From assembly GCA_029227155.1 (NCBI GenBank), contig JAQXZJ010000008.1, forward strand, positions 1 through 32,771: a stretch of DNA of 32,771 nt, written 5' to 3'. The position numbers were made by a program, and so were the translations under genes. This document shows, one piece after another, positions 1-8,129 of this stretch (position 1 is the first letter of the stretch; every line of letters starts with the position of its first letter). Origin of the DNA: Erysipelotrichaceae bacterium (GTDB lineage Bacteria > Bacillota_I > Bacilli_A > Erysipelotrichales > Erysipelotrichaceae). Below the pieces are notes generated by a model that was given only the letters and a program-made list of their open reading frames with translations, did no database searches and was not told the origin of the DNA.

Positions 1-1829
1 CATTTATTCATTTGTGGTATATTGCTATCCTGTTACAGTTTGAGTTGGTATATCCAATTGTCTTTTTGTTGTTGCAGAAAACTAGAAAGATTGCGAATCG
101 TCTTCCTTCCATTATCACTGGATTATTAACTCTCGGTTTTACTATTTGGTTCTTAGTTTGTTCCAATCAAGCTCCAATTACTGTTGTATACTACAATACC
201 TTCACTAGAATTTTTTCATTATTAATGGGAGTTACCACCTGTTTTATTCATCATTCGTTAGAAATAAAAGATTCATCAAATAACAAAGTACCTAGCATCA
301 TCTTTTATGGTAGTTTAGCACTACTGATTGCGCTATTCTTCTATATCGATTCAGCTAACAAATTATTTGCGGTTGTTATGGTTATTACTAGTATCATCAG
401 CTGCATTACGATTGAATGTGCAGTTGCTGTTGATACAACCAAAAATACTTTTATTAATAAATTCTTAAGAGGAATTTCTGATATCAGTTATGAAGTTTAT
501 TTGGTCCAGTATCCAGTTATTTATCTATACCAGATTCTAGCCACTAATCAGGAAGATATTTACTTAAGGGCATTGATAGTGTCGCTGATTACATTTGTTG
601 TTTCAATTCTTATTCATTTTGCTTTATCAAAGAGAAATAGTATAAAGAAGCTGCAGATTGCTTTGTGTGCTTTATTTGTGGTAGTTAGTTTATTTGGTGG
701 TTATCAATATGTGATAGCTGAAGATCATACAGCAGAAATGAAACTGTTGGAAGAAGAGTTGGCGGCTAGTGCTGCTGAAATGGAAACACAAAAAGCAGAA
801 TATGAAGAAAAACTGAAACAAGAAAATGATGCTTGGGAAACGTTGTTAGCTCAACTAGAACCGGATGAGGAAACAATCAAACAGACAGTATTACAGTTGC
901 CTGTTGTCTTTATTGGCGATTCTGTTATGTTAGGAGCTGCACCAGATTTAAGAGGAACTTTTGATAATGGATATGTTGATGCTAAAGTTTCAAGAACTGG
1001 TTGGGTAATGGCTGACATTGTCAAATCATTGCGTATTAAGGGACCGGTAGTCATACATGCAGGAACCAACGGAGATGTACCTGAGTATGTAAAAGATAAA
1101 ATTATGAGTTACTGTGGGGATCATGATGTATTTTGGCTTACGGTAACTAATGATAGGGATGTTCATGTAAATGATAAATTAAGGAAATTTGTTGAGAAAT
1201 ATGAAAATGCTTATTTAATTGACTGGCAACAGCATTCAAAGGGACATAACAACTGGTTTTATGGTGACAAAATTCATTTACAGTCTTCAGGAAGAAAAGC
1301 CTATACGGAGTTAATTTACAATTCAATTTATCAAGTTAAGCTAGATGAACTGAATCGTAAAAGAGAGGAAGCGATTCAAGAACACGAAAATCAACTTAAG
1401 AAAAAAATTAGTTTCTATGGTAATGATTTGTTGATAGGATTATATGAACAGTTAAGTGGCGAATATAGGGAAGCAAGCTTTGTTGCAGAGAAGTACGTGG
1501 ATGCTGAAACGTTATTAGTTCAATTAAAACAAGCAAAACAGGAAGAAACGTTAAACTATAACGTAGTACTGGTTCTTGATTCTTCATTTGAAATGGACAA
1601 TGAAACTTTGAAGAAGATAAAAGAATTCTGTGAAGATAAGGAAATCTATATTGTTACTACTGTGCATCGAAATGATTTGTCTGATGTCCATATGATTTCA
1701 TTCCAATCAGTATTGGATGAACATCCTGAATATTACAGCCCAGATAGGGTTCATTTGACTCAACAAGGAAATGTTGAACTATTTCATATAATTGTTAATT
1801 CACTGAACAAAGAGCGGAGCATTAAATAA
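1..1829 (+). CDS. Acyltransferase-3 membrane protein with tandem C-terminal SGNH domains (5' partial)
   Basis: OatA/OafA-like O-acyltransferase that moves acetyl groups across the membrane onto a cell-surface glycan, probably peptidoglycan or teichoic acid (family knowledge). The frame is open to base 3, and the first residues (FIHLWYIAILLQFELVYPI) match the internal acyltransferase-3 motif, so roughly the first 130-160 residues lie off the window. Counting from the TTG at base 12, membrane helices run to about residue 235. A charged coiled coil (about 240-285) leads to an extracytoplasmic SGNH hydrolase-like domain with GDS at 302-304 and DKIH at 419-422. A second, weaker copy of that domain follows (about 460-605): GND at 470-472 in place of GDS, but DRVH retained at 578-581. 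The first copy should be the transferase; the second has no serine nucleophile. Transcription probably stops at the short hairpin over the stop codon. Confidence 0.88.
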   Translation, partial: FIHLWYIAILLQFELVYPIVFLLLQKTRKIANRLPSIITGLLTLGFTIWFLVCSNQAPITVVYYNTFTRIFSLLMGVTTCFIHHSLEIKDSSNNKVPSIIFYGSLALLIALFFYIDSANKLFAVVMVITSIISCITIECAVAVDTTKNTFINKFLRGISDISYEVYLVQYPVIYLYQILATNQEDIYLRALIVSLITFVVSILIHFALSKRNSIKKLQIALCALFVVVSLFGGYQYVIAEDHTAEMKLLEEELAASAAEMETQKAEYEEKLKQENDAWETLLAQLEPDEETIKQTVLQLPVVFIGDSVMLGAAPDLRGTFDNGYVDAKVSRTGWVMADIVKSLRIKGPVVIHAGTNGDVPEYVKDKIMSYCGDHDVFWLTVTNDRDVHVNDKLRKFVEKYENAYLIDWQQHSKGHNNWFYGDKIHLQSSGRKAYTELIYNSIYQVKLDELNRKREEAIQEHENQLKKKISFYGNDLLIGLYEQLSGEYREASFVAEKYVDAETLLVQLKQAKQEETLNYNVVLVLDSSFEMDNETLKKIKEFCEDKEIYIVTTVHRNDLSDVHMISFQSVLDEHPEYYSPDRVHLTQQGNVELFHIIVNSLNKERSIK

Positions 1830-1837
1830 TGCTCTTT
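1817..1837 (+). terminator. Short hairpin at the end of the acyltransferase gene
   Basis: GAGCATT and AATGCTC form a 7-bp stem around a 4-base loop that contains the stop codon, followed by TTT. This is a weak terminator candidate. Confidence 0.4.
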
Positions 1838-1933
1838 ATGCATTACGAAACAGCACGAAATCAATTATTTCATAAATACATCTTGTTTATATGTTCAGAG
1901 GACAATATAAACTAAGAAATAAATTCCTGAGGA

Positions 1934-2572
1934 GTTGATCAAATTTTAGAGGTATATGTTTATGATACATGGTATAATCCAGATAAGTAATCTTCTTTAG
2001 ATCGACTAAAGATGAAAATGATTGCTTTCTAATGCGAATTGATCAATACATTGGAATAAATCATTCCTGCTGATACATTATGGAGTTTCTCCTCCATTCA
2101 AACATTATATGGTTTTTGGATCATTACCAATACCCTCATCGTACTATATAGCACTTCCGCCTTTTTAGCAGGAATTAGTTCGTTTTTATATATGTTTGGC
2201 ATGACACTTAGTTTCTATGTCTTACCGATAGTATTGGGATTGTTTATTCCTATGTTTTCCGGAGATTTTCGGTTTTCGTTGTTTATTCTCTATACAATTC
2301 TTGCCATTTTATGTGGTATTGCAACGCTTATCCTTTATGGCTGGAACAAAAATCATTCCTTTTCTTCCATATTATATGCATTGCCTGTAGGTGCTTTGGC
2401 TGCGGAAACATTTGCGGTTTCCATATATTTAGTCAAGTATCATACATTTTTGTTTCAGCTTCTTATGGATGGCGTAGGAACCATCGTTTTTGGCATTATG
2501 TTGTATCGAAAATCCCGAAATAAAATACTGTTTTTTGTTTCTTTCGTAGTAAGTTTCTTGGTGTTTTATTAG
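1934..2572 (+). pseudogene. Decayed gene for a multi-pass membrane protein
   Basis: One reading frame stays protein-like from about 1934 to 2572 but is cut by three TAA stops at 1988, 2030 and 2057. Each stop could be a former CAA (Gln) codon. The upstream piece reads LEVYVYDTWYNPDK, then SSLDRLKMKMIAF, then CELINTLE, and flows without frame change into IIPADTLWSFSSIQTLYGFW and at least four hydrophobic helices up to LVFY at 2569. The only sizeable open stretch with an ATG begins at 2192 and has no ribosome binding site, so it is probably not an independent gene. I do not recognise the family. The intact ancestor would have been about 210 residues with an N-terminal soluble segment of about 40 residues. 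Alternatively the 3' part is still translated from a non-ATG start after 2059. Confidence 0.6.
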
Positions 2573-2610
2573 CTTTTCTATGTTAGTATATTTAAGGAGT
2601 AAATGAAAAC

Positions 2611-3321
2611 ATGAAAACATTAAAAAAGATCATGACAATGATAGTAATTCTTATGGTTGTTGTTACAGTCGTTTTTCTAATAGGTCGTTTTGGGTGGAAA
2701 TTAGGCGGTTTCCATGCTTGTCAAGGAGCCGGTATTACTTCTTTGGAAGTCAACGAGAAGGATGTACATATTACTGGTTTCTATCCAGGCTCTTTCCCAG
2801 AAGGCTTCTGTGGCTATTATGCGAAAGAGGAAGATGGAACTCTCTATGTAGGATTCCACTTTAGTGCTGTGTTTGGCTTTTTTGAGACAGGAAACTTTGA
2901 TATCACGATCCCAGTGAAAAATAAAATTAACGAAGTTGTTATTAAAACGAAAATGAATGAATTCCCTATTTGGAATAAGGAAACTGGTTTGAATTTCCAG
3001 TCCGATCGTAATGGCGTTTATGTTAAATTGGAACGAAATGATGTGTACTCTATTTCTATGAGTTATGCGGGTAGCAGTGGAAGTATGAACTGTACAGATC
3101 ATACTGCTATGGATTGTGGAGTATACCATTTTATAGATAACGATATTATGATGGTTTCAAAGGATTTAGAGACTGTTATCCCTTTTACGATTTCTGTTAA
3201 AGATGCGGATGGAAAAGAATTAGTTTCTCAAGATTTTTCTTTTGATGCTAGTAAGGGAAATATGTATCTGCTTGTTACTGCGGAAGGAAAGATAATGGAG
3301 GATAACAATGGGGAAGAGTAA
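2611..3321 (+). CDS. Membrane-anchored extracytoplasmic protein of unknown function
   Basis: 236 residues. A basic N-terminus (MKTLKKI) and one hydrophobic helix at about 8-28 anchor a soluble domain outside the cell. The domain is beta-rich with many aromatic and Gly residues, and has paired cysteines (CQGAG near 37, CGYY near 67, and two in NCTDHTAMDCG near 160-170) that could form disulfides. No catalytic motif or known family is recognised. AAGGAG lies 11 bases upstream of the ATG, slightly far; a nearer ATG at 2603 stops after three codons. The next gene starts inside its last codons, so the two are translationally coupled. The four genes 2611-4824 probably form one transcript ending at the hairpin at 4825. 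Confidence 0.75.
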   Translation: MKTLKKIMTMIVILMVVVTVVFLIGRFGWKLGGFHACQGAGITSLEVNEKDVHITGFYPGSFPEGFCGYYAKEEDGTLYVGFHFSAVFGFFETGNFDITIPVKNKINEVVIKTKMNEFPIWNKETGLNFQSDRNGVYVKLERNDVYSISMSYAGSSGSMNCTDHTAMDCGVYHFIDNDIMMVSKDLETVIPFTISVKDADGKELVSQDFSFDASKGNMYLLVTAEGKIMEDNNGEE

Positions 3322-3706
3322 AAAAATAATCCTAGTAGGTATTTTGTTGTTGCTTGTTATAGGGGCTGTCGGATATCTTTTCAACTACAATCAAGAGGGT
3401 TTTACAGGAAGTCGAATTAAAAATCCAGATTTCTATTTACTAGATATTGAGAGAATGAATGGAACGGATTTACATACGATGGAGTTGCATGAGGATGACG
3501 TATTACAAATTCACATGAAAACAGAAAAGGGTTCTATGTATATGGAAATGAAAGCACCTGATGGTACAGCAATCTATCAAGGAAACGGAAAAGAAATAAC
3601 GGAATTTACGATTAAGATTCCGGAAAATGGAGTCTATACGATTGTTGCTGAAGCGAATCATGCCAAAGGATTGATTCGTATTCAACGAAAGGAGAAAATG
3701 GAATGA
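3308..3706 (+). CDS. Small single-helix membrane-anchored beta-sandwich-like protein
   Basis: 132 residues. A start KKIILVG, a hydrophobic helix at about 6-24, and then an external domain of alternating beta-strand-like stretches (LHTMELHEDDVLQIHMK, GSMYMEMKAPDGTAIYQG, TEFTIKIPENGVYTIVAEA). The last part (PENGVYTIVAEANHAKGLIRI) resembles the end of immunoglobulin- or GOLD-like sandwich domains, but I cannot name a family. GGAGG at 3297-3301 sits inside the end of the preceding gene, 14 bases of which overlap. The stop overlaps the start of the next gene (ATGA at 3703). The tight coupling suggests a complex with both neighbours. Confidence 0.75.
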   Translation: MGKSKKIILVGILLLLVIGAVGYLFNYNQEGFTGSRIKNPDFYLLDIERMNGTDLHTMELHEDDVLQIHMKTEKGSMYMEMKAPDGTAIYQGNGKEITEFTIKIPENGVYTIVAEANHAKGLIRIQRKEKME

Positions 3707-4251
3707 AATCTCTACAAACGATTCAGAAGACTTTTCGAATCTTTCAAAATCTCACAAAAATGGCTTATATTTTTTGTATTGTTGGAGCATCAGTCTGTGC
3801 GGTTGGTGTTTTATGTGTCATGATGTGGTATACGAAAGGTGAGGTGATCAGCCTTTTTGGGAAACCGGTGATTATGTTTGTCGGTAGTGAAAGCCAAAGT
3901 CAGATGTTAGCAGTATTGCTTTCTGAGATGGTTTTTCTGATTACGGACGCGGTTCTTTTGGGCTTTGTTAATTATTATTTAAAGATTGAACAAGCAGAAG
4001 GAACTCCTTTTACGAAAAATGGTGCTAATTTGATAAAGAAGATTGGAATTCGTTGTATCTATATGCCTATTGTGGCAACTATTATTTCTTCAGTAATCAT
4101 GGATTGTTTTGATGTACAGAAGAATTTCGATTTTAGTAATTTCTCTAGTGTGGCTACAGGAATTGCTCTGATACTGATTTCTTTTGTCTTCTGTTATGGT
4201 GCAGAGTTGGAACAAAGAATTCATTCCTTAGAGAGGAATGATCAGGAATGA
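3703..4251 (+). CDS. Four-helix membrane protein, DUF2975-like
   Basis: 182 residues. Four hydrophobic helices are visible at about 18-42, 65-88, 110-132 and 147-166. After helix 2 comes the cytoplasmic loop QAEGTPFTKNGANLIKKIG, whose EGTPFT...L.K.G pattern recalls DUF2975 membrane proteins, often found beside small HTH regulators (family recollection, moderate confidence). No regulator is adjacent here. The start overlaps the previous stop by four bases, and the next gene begins 7 bases after its stop. The tail (ELEQRIHSLERNDQE) is charged and helical. Function unknown; the context suggests a membrane complex with the two anchored proteins upstream. Confidence 0.7.
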   Translation: MKSLQTIQKTFRIFQNLTKMAYIFCIVGASVCAVGVLCVMMWYTKGEVISLFGKPVIMFVGSESQSQMLAVLLSEMVFLITDAVLLGFVNYYLKIEQAEGTPFTKNGANLIKKIGIRCIYMPIVATIISSVIMDCFDVQKNFDFSNFSSVATGIALILISFVFCYGAELEQRIHSLERNDQE

Positions 4252-4257
4252 GGAAAG

Positions 4258-4824
4258 ATGGTGGAAAAGAATAGAATGCAAGCACATAAATGGAATATTG
4301 CGGATACGATAACATCTATAAGGATTGGTGCTTCTGTTTTGTTGCTTTTGTTTCCTTTACACTCTATTGCATTTTTTGTTGCGTATACTTTAACAGGTAT
4401 TACGGATGTATTGGATGGCTGGATTGCCCGTAAAACAGGGACAGCTAGTGATTTTGGAGCACGGTTAGATAGTATTGCAGACTTGTTGTTTTACGGTATT
4501 GTATTGTTACGTTTGATACCATATTTATGGCAGCTGCTACCACTTGAAATCTGGTATTTTGTGATGGCTATTTTGCTGATTCGCTTGGCTGCATATGGTA
4601 CAGCCGCAATAAAATATCATCGCTTTGCGTCTTTACATACTTGGATGAACAAACTAACGGGAATGTCTGTGTTCTTATTACCGTATTTCCTAGTATGTAC
4701 AATAGGTGTTGTATATAGTTGGGTGGTATGTGCTTTGGCTTTTCTTTCTTCCTTAGAGGAACTCTTGATTCATCTGATTCATAGAAGTTACAATGCTGAT
4801 ACAAAGTCGATATTGCAAAAATGA
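4258..4824 (+). CDS. CDP-alcohol phosphatidyltransferase
   Basis: 188 residues. It transfers a phosphatidyl group from a CDP-linked lipid to an alcohol such as glycerol-3-phosphate, inositol or serine, in the inner membrane. The whole signature D-x2-D-G-x2-A-R-x8-G-x3-D-x3-D is present: D50, D53, G54, A57, R58, G67, D71, D75. Five to six hydrophobic helices surround it. Length fits PgsA-type enzymes (about 180-200). The alcohol acceptor cannot be read from the sequence; its position at the end of a run of uncharacterised membrane proteins, not with lipid-synthesis housekeeping genes, suggests a specialised or second copy. GAGGAATGATCAGGAATGAGGAAAG before the ATG supplies the ribosome binding site. 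Confidence 0.88.
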   Translation: MVEKNRMQAHKWNIADTITSIRIGASVLLLLFPLHSIAFFVAYTLTGITDVLDGWIARKTGTASDFGARLDSIADLLFYGIVLLRLIPYLWQLLPLEIWYFVMAILLIRLAAYGTAAIKYHRFASLHTWMNKLTGMSVFLLPYFLVCTIGVVYSWVVCALAFLSSLEELLIHLIHRSYNADTKSILQK

Positions 4825-4868
4825 TGTGAAGAATAAGTGTTATTGTAATACTTAATCTTCGCATTTTT
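4825..4868 (+). terminator. Rho-independent terminator of the 2611-4824 unit
   Basis: Long imperfect stem: TGTGAAGA-TAAGTGTTA pairs with TAATACTTA-TCTTCGCA around a TTG loop, followed by TTTTTATTT. It starts directly after the TGA stop. Confidence 0.85.
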
Positions 4869-4970
4869 ATTTCTATCTTATAGAAAGGATTATTTGGTTG
4901 TGTTAAAATATTCACAAGCAATGGATATCTCTTTAGGACTTTAAATTTTCATGAGAGAGGGGTAAAACAT

Positions 4971-5678
4971 ATGAGTTTTGAGAATAAAGTTGTAGTTATA
5001 ACAGGTGGTGCTCATGGGATTGGGAAAGCGATTGCTGAATCTTTTCGTAAGGAAGGAGCACTGGTTGAAGTCATTGATATTGCCTCTGGTGATCATTATA
5101 TCGGTGATATCAGCAAGAAAGATGCTTTAGAGGTGTTTGCTTCTTATGTGTTAGATAAGTATGGTCATGTAGATTATTTGATCAATAATGCTCTTCCTTT
5201 GATGAAGGGAATCGATGAATGTTCCTATGAAGAATTTCAATATGCTTTATCTGTTGGTGTTACAGCACCTTTCTATCTTAGTAAACTATTTTCTGAACAT
5301 TTTACAAAAGGTGGAGTTATTATCAATATTTCTTCATCTAGAGATCGTATGAGTCAGCCTCAAACGGAAAGCTATACTGCAGCAAAAGGTGGTATTGCGG
5401 CTTTGACTCATGCGCTTGCAGTTAGTTTTTCAGGTAAGGTGCGGGTGAATTCCATATCTCCGGGATGGATTGATACAGAATACCGTGAATATGAAGGTGC
5501 TGATGCTCTTCAACAGCCAGCAGGAAGAGTTGGAAATCCAATGGATATTGCGAATATGGTTTTATTTCTTTGTTCGGATAAGGCTGGATTCATTACGGGA
5601 GAAAATATCTGTATTGATGGTGGTATGACGAAGCAGATGATTTATCATGGGGATCATGGTTGGAAGATGGAAAGGTAA
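4971..5678 (+). CDS. Short-chain dehydrogenase/reductase (SDR)
   Basis: 235 residues, a classical-length cytosolic NAD(P)-dependent oxidoreductase. The cofactor motif TGGAHGIG lies at 11-18, with an acidic DIASGD after strand 2 that favours NAD(H). NNA follows strand 4 (INNALPL), catalytic Ser candidates are at 121-123 and YxxxK is Y135/K139. The C-terminus has SPGWIDTEYRE and the family ending TGENICIDGGM. The substrate (sugar, polyol, 3-oxoacyl group) is not evident. GAGAGAGGGGTAAAACAT gives a good ribosome binding site. The gene stands alone between terminators at 4825 and 5691. Confidence 0.88.
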   Translation: MSFENKVVVITGGAHGIGKAIAESFRKEGALVEVIDIASGDHYIGDISKKDALEVFASYVLDKYGHVDYLINNALPLMKGIDECSYEEFQYALSVGVTAPFYLSKLFSEHFTKGGVIINISSSRDRMSQPQTESYTAAKGGIAALTHALAVSFSGKVRVNSISPGWIDTEYREYEGADALQQPAGRVGNPMDIANMVLFLCSDKAGFITGENICIDGGMTKQMIYHGDHGWKMER

Positions 5679-5690
5679 GATGGTTTTACA

Positions 5691-5716
5691 AAGGTGCGCA
5701 AAACTGCGTACCTTTT
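5691..5716 (+). terminator. Terminator after the SDR gene
   Basis: AAGGTGCGCA pairs with TGCGTACCTT (one G-T pair) around an AAAC loop, followed by TT. Confidence 0.7.
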
Positions 5717-5765
5717 CAGTTCTATCCATTGTATTTGTTTCTCTTCATAAACAATATAAGAAAAC

Positions 5766-5796
5766 TGGACATTCTATTCTCATTTCATGCTATAAT
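5766..5796 (+). promoter_or_regulatory. Sigma-A promoter for the MATE gene
   Basis: TGGACA (5766-5771) and TATAAT (5791-5796) are 19 bases apart; the long spacer is offset by an extended -10 (TGC immediately before TATAAT). The start codon is 27 bases downstream. Confidence 0.65.
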
Positions 5797-5822
5797 TCAT
5801 ACATATTTTAATTGGAGGCAGT

Positions 5823-7190
5823 ATGAACAAGTTTTTTGTAAGAGATAAACAATTCTATTTGCTAGTATTATCCATAGCACTACCAGTAGCTCTACAACAA
5901 GTCGTAAACCTAGGAGTAAACCTAGCAGACCAGATCATGATTGGTAGTTTTGGAGAAACACAGATATCTGCTTGTTCATTAGCGAACCAGTTCTACTTTA
6001 TCTATAATGTTCTATGTCTTGGAATCAGTGGAGGTGCCTGTGTTCTTACGGCACAATATTGGGGCGCTAACAACAAACGAAGAGTAAAAGAGACGATTAC
6101 TCTGGCATTATGGATTGCAGTTGCGTTATCTATCTTATTCTCAATTTTATCGATTGCCTTTCCTATGGAAATCATGTCTTTATATACCAAAGATGTAAAT
6201 ATAATGATAGAAGGTAGTAAATATTTACGGATCATGGCTTTTGTTTACTTGATTCATGGAACCGCATTAATTGCGGTCGCAACCTTACGTACGGTTGGTG
6301 TAGTCAAACTAGGATTGCTAATATCTTGTATCTCATTTTTTGTTAATATCTTCTTCAATTATGTATTTATCTTTGGGGAATTTGGTTTCCCTAGATTAGA
6401 AATTGCTGGGGCAGCCTTGGGAACTTTTATCGCAAGATTGGTAGAATTTCTGATTACTTTTGGTTATATGATGATTTATGAAAAAGAGCTATGCTATCGT
6501 ATCAAAGATTTATTTGTTAAAGTAGATCAAGCATTAATGAAAGAATATATTCAAATTGGGTCTCCAGTTATTGTTAGTGATGGATTATTAACCTTTGGAA
6601 ATAATGCTCTAGCAATGATTATGGGAAGAATTGGAGCTAGTATGGTTAGTGCCAATGCTATTTGTAGTGTCATTGTACAAATCAGTACAGTGTTCATTAA
6701 TGGAGTATCTAGTGCAAGTGGAGTGATTACAGGCAATACAATTGGTAGAGGAGAAAGTGAAAAAGCTTTAGAACAGGGATATACCTTCTTCTCTTTAAGT
6801 GTCATAGTTGGCATCGTAGGAGCTGTTATTGTAGCTTTGATTCATCCGTATATTATTGGTCTTTACAATATAACTGAAGAAACAATTGCAGTTACTAACG
6901 AATTAATGTGGGCAGTAGAAGTGATCATTATCTTCCAATGCATACAAGGAGTTATGACAAAAGGAGTCCTAAGAGGTGGAGGAGATACTAAATTCTTGAT
7001 GTATGCGGATATTCTATTCTTATGGATCGCCTCCATTCCTCTAGGTTATCTAACGGGTTTAGTGTGGGGTATGTCACCATTTATAGTTTATATATGTTTA
7101 AAGATTGATTTTATTATCAAATCATTCTGGTGCTTACATCGTTTACATAGTAAAAAATGGATAAAGGTTGCGTCCTTGACACAAGAATAG
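5823..7190 (+). CDS. MATE-family multidrug/metabolite exporter
   Basis: 455 residues, the usual MATE length, with about 12 hydrophobic helices in two similar halves. The N-terminal half has family features: PVALQQVVNLGVNLADQIMIG in helix 1 and the ISGGACVLTAQYWGA stretch in helix 2. The second half has the equivalent ASGVITGNTIGRGE. Such proteins export cationic drugs or metabolites using Na+ or H+ gradients. The specific substrate cannot be assigned. GGAGG precedes the ATG (TTGGAGGCAGT). It is probably transcribed alone from the promoter at 5766, since the DUF362 gene downstream has its own promoter. Confidence 0.92.
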   Translation: MNKFFVRDKQFYLLVLSIALPVALQQVVNLGVNLADQIMIGSFGETQISACSLANQFYFIYNVLCLGISGGACVLTAQYWGANNKRRVKETITLALWIAVALSILFSILSIAFPMEIMSLYTKDVNIMIEGSKYLRIMAFVYLIHGTALIAVATLRTVGVVKLGLLISCISFFVNIFFNYVFIFGEFGFPRLEIAGAALGTFIARLVEFLITFGYMMIYEKELCYRIKDLFVKVDQALMKEYIQIGSPVIVSDGLLTFGNNALAMIMGRIGASMVSANAICSVIVQISTVFINGVSSASGVITGNTIGRGESEKALEQGYTFFSLSVIVGIVGAVIVALIHPYIIGLYNITEETIAVTNELMWAVEVIIIFQCIQGVMTKGVLRGGGDTKFLMYADILFLWIASIPLGYLTGLVWGMSPFIVYICLKIDFIIKSFWCLHRLHSKKWIKVASLTQE

Positions 7191-7218
7191 TTGACATTCT
7201 ATTTACTTTTACTATGAT
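7191..7218 (+). promoter_or_regulatory. Sigma-A promoter for the DUF362 gene
   Basis: Perfect TTGACA (7191-7196), 16-base spacer, TATGAT (7213-7218), immediately after the MATE stop codon. Confidence 0.7.
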
Positions 7219-7243
7219 AAAAATAGATAAGGAGATAACGACA

Positions 7244-8110
7244 ATGAAAGCAAAAGTCTATTTTTCTAGAACAATAACACCTGAAAAAGTATTAGAGTTA
7301 TACCAATTACTAAATGTTGAATTACCAGGAAATGTTGCAATCAAAGTACATTCTGGAGAAAAAGGAAATCAAAACTTCTTAAAACCAGATTTTTGGAAAC
7401 CAATTGTTGATCATGTAAAGGGTACAGTCGTTGAATGTAATACAGCATATGAAGGAGAACGGGATACGACGAAAAAACATATCAAACTATTCAAGGATCA
7501 TGGATGGAGTCAACTGTTCCCTGTGGAAATTCTAGATGCTGAAGGACCAGATTTGAAATTAGAGATTCCGGAAGGGAAAAGAATTAAAGAGAACTATGTG
7601 GGTAAGAGTATTGAAAAATATGATTCTATGTTAGTTTTATCTCATTTTAAAGGACATCCAATGGGAGGATATGGTGGAGCATTGAAACAATTATCGATTG
7701 GTGTTGCCTCTTCCTATGGTAAAGCTTATATTCATGGTGCAGGGAATCCATTGAACAAATGGACAGCGGATCATGATGCTTTCTTAGAGTCTATGGCAGA
7801 TGCTGCGAAAAGCGTTGTAGATTATTTCCATGGAAATATTGTGTATATTAATGTCATGAAAAATATGAGTGTGGATTGTGATTGTTGTGCAGTAGCAGAG
7901 GATCCATGTATTGCTGATATTGGTATCTTGGTTTCTACCGATCCAATTGCAATTGATCAAGCATGTGTGGATCTTGTATATGCTTGTTCTGATCCAGGTA
8001 GACCACATTTAATTGAACGTATTGAAAGTCGTAATGGAGTTCATACCATTGAAGCAGCATGTGATTTAGGATATGGAACACGTGAATATGAATTAATTGA
8101 AGTTGAATAA
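7244..8110 (+). CDS. DUF362 domain protein
   Basis: 288 residues. The layout is that of DUF362: IKVHSGEKGNQNFLKP early, then ECNTAYEGERDTTKKHIKLFKDHGW, a central LVLSHFKGHPMGGYGGALKQLSIG, and late VSTDPIAIDQACVDLVY. A Cys cluster VDCDCCAVAEDPC near residue 210 probably binds metal, perhaps an iron-sulfur centre. The true start is the ATG at 7244 (TAAGGAG 11 bases upstream), not upstream in-frame codons that run back into the MATE gene. DUF362 proteins have no settled biochemical role; some carry ferredoxin domains, this one does not. The kinase-like gene downstream starts 19 bases after the stop and is likely cotranscribed. Confidence 0.85.
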   Translation: MKAKVYFSRTITPEKVLELYQLLNVELPGNVAIKVHSGEKGNQNFLKPDFWKPIVDHVKGTVVECNTAYEGERDTTKKHIKLFKDHGWSQLFPVEILDAEGPDLKLEIPEGKRIKENYVGKSIEKYDSMLVLSHFKGHPMGGYGGALKQLSIGVASSYGKAYIHGAGNPLNKWTADHDAFLESMADAAKSVVDYFHGNIVYINVMKNMSVDCDCCAVAEDPCIADIGILVSTDPIAIDQACVDLVYACSDPGRPHLIERIESRNGVHTIEAACDLGYGTREYELIEVE

Positions 8111-8129
8111 AATACAGGAAGGATTATGT

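Noticed and set aside
2192-2572. Independent 126-residue membrane protein starting at ATG 2192
   Set aside because: No ribosome binding site, and the frame extends upstream with coherent membrane-protein sequence, so it is treated as part of a decayed longer gene.
5660-5848. Plus-strand 62-codon frame between the SDR and MATE genes
   Set aside because: It spans a terminator and a promoter and overlaps both genes; no ribosome binding site.
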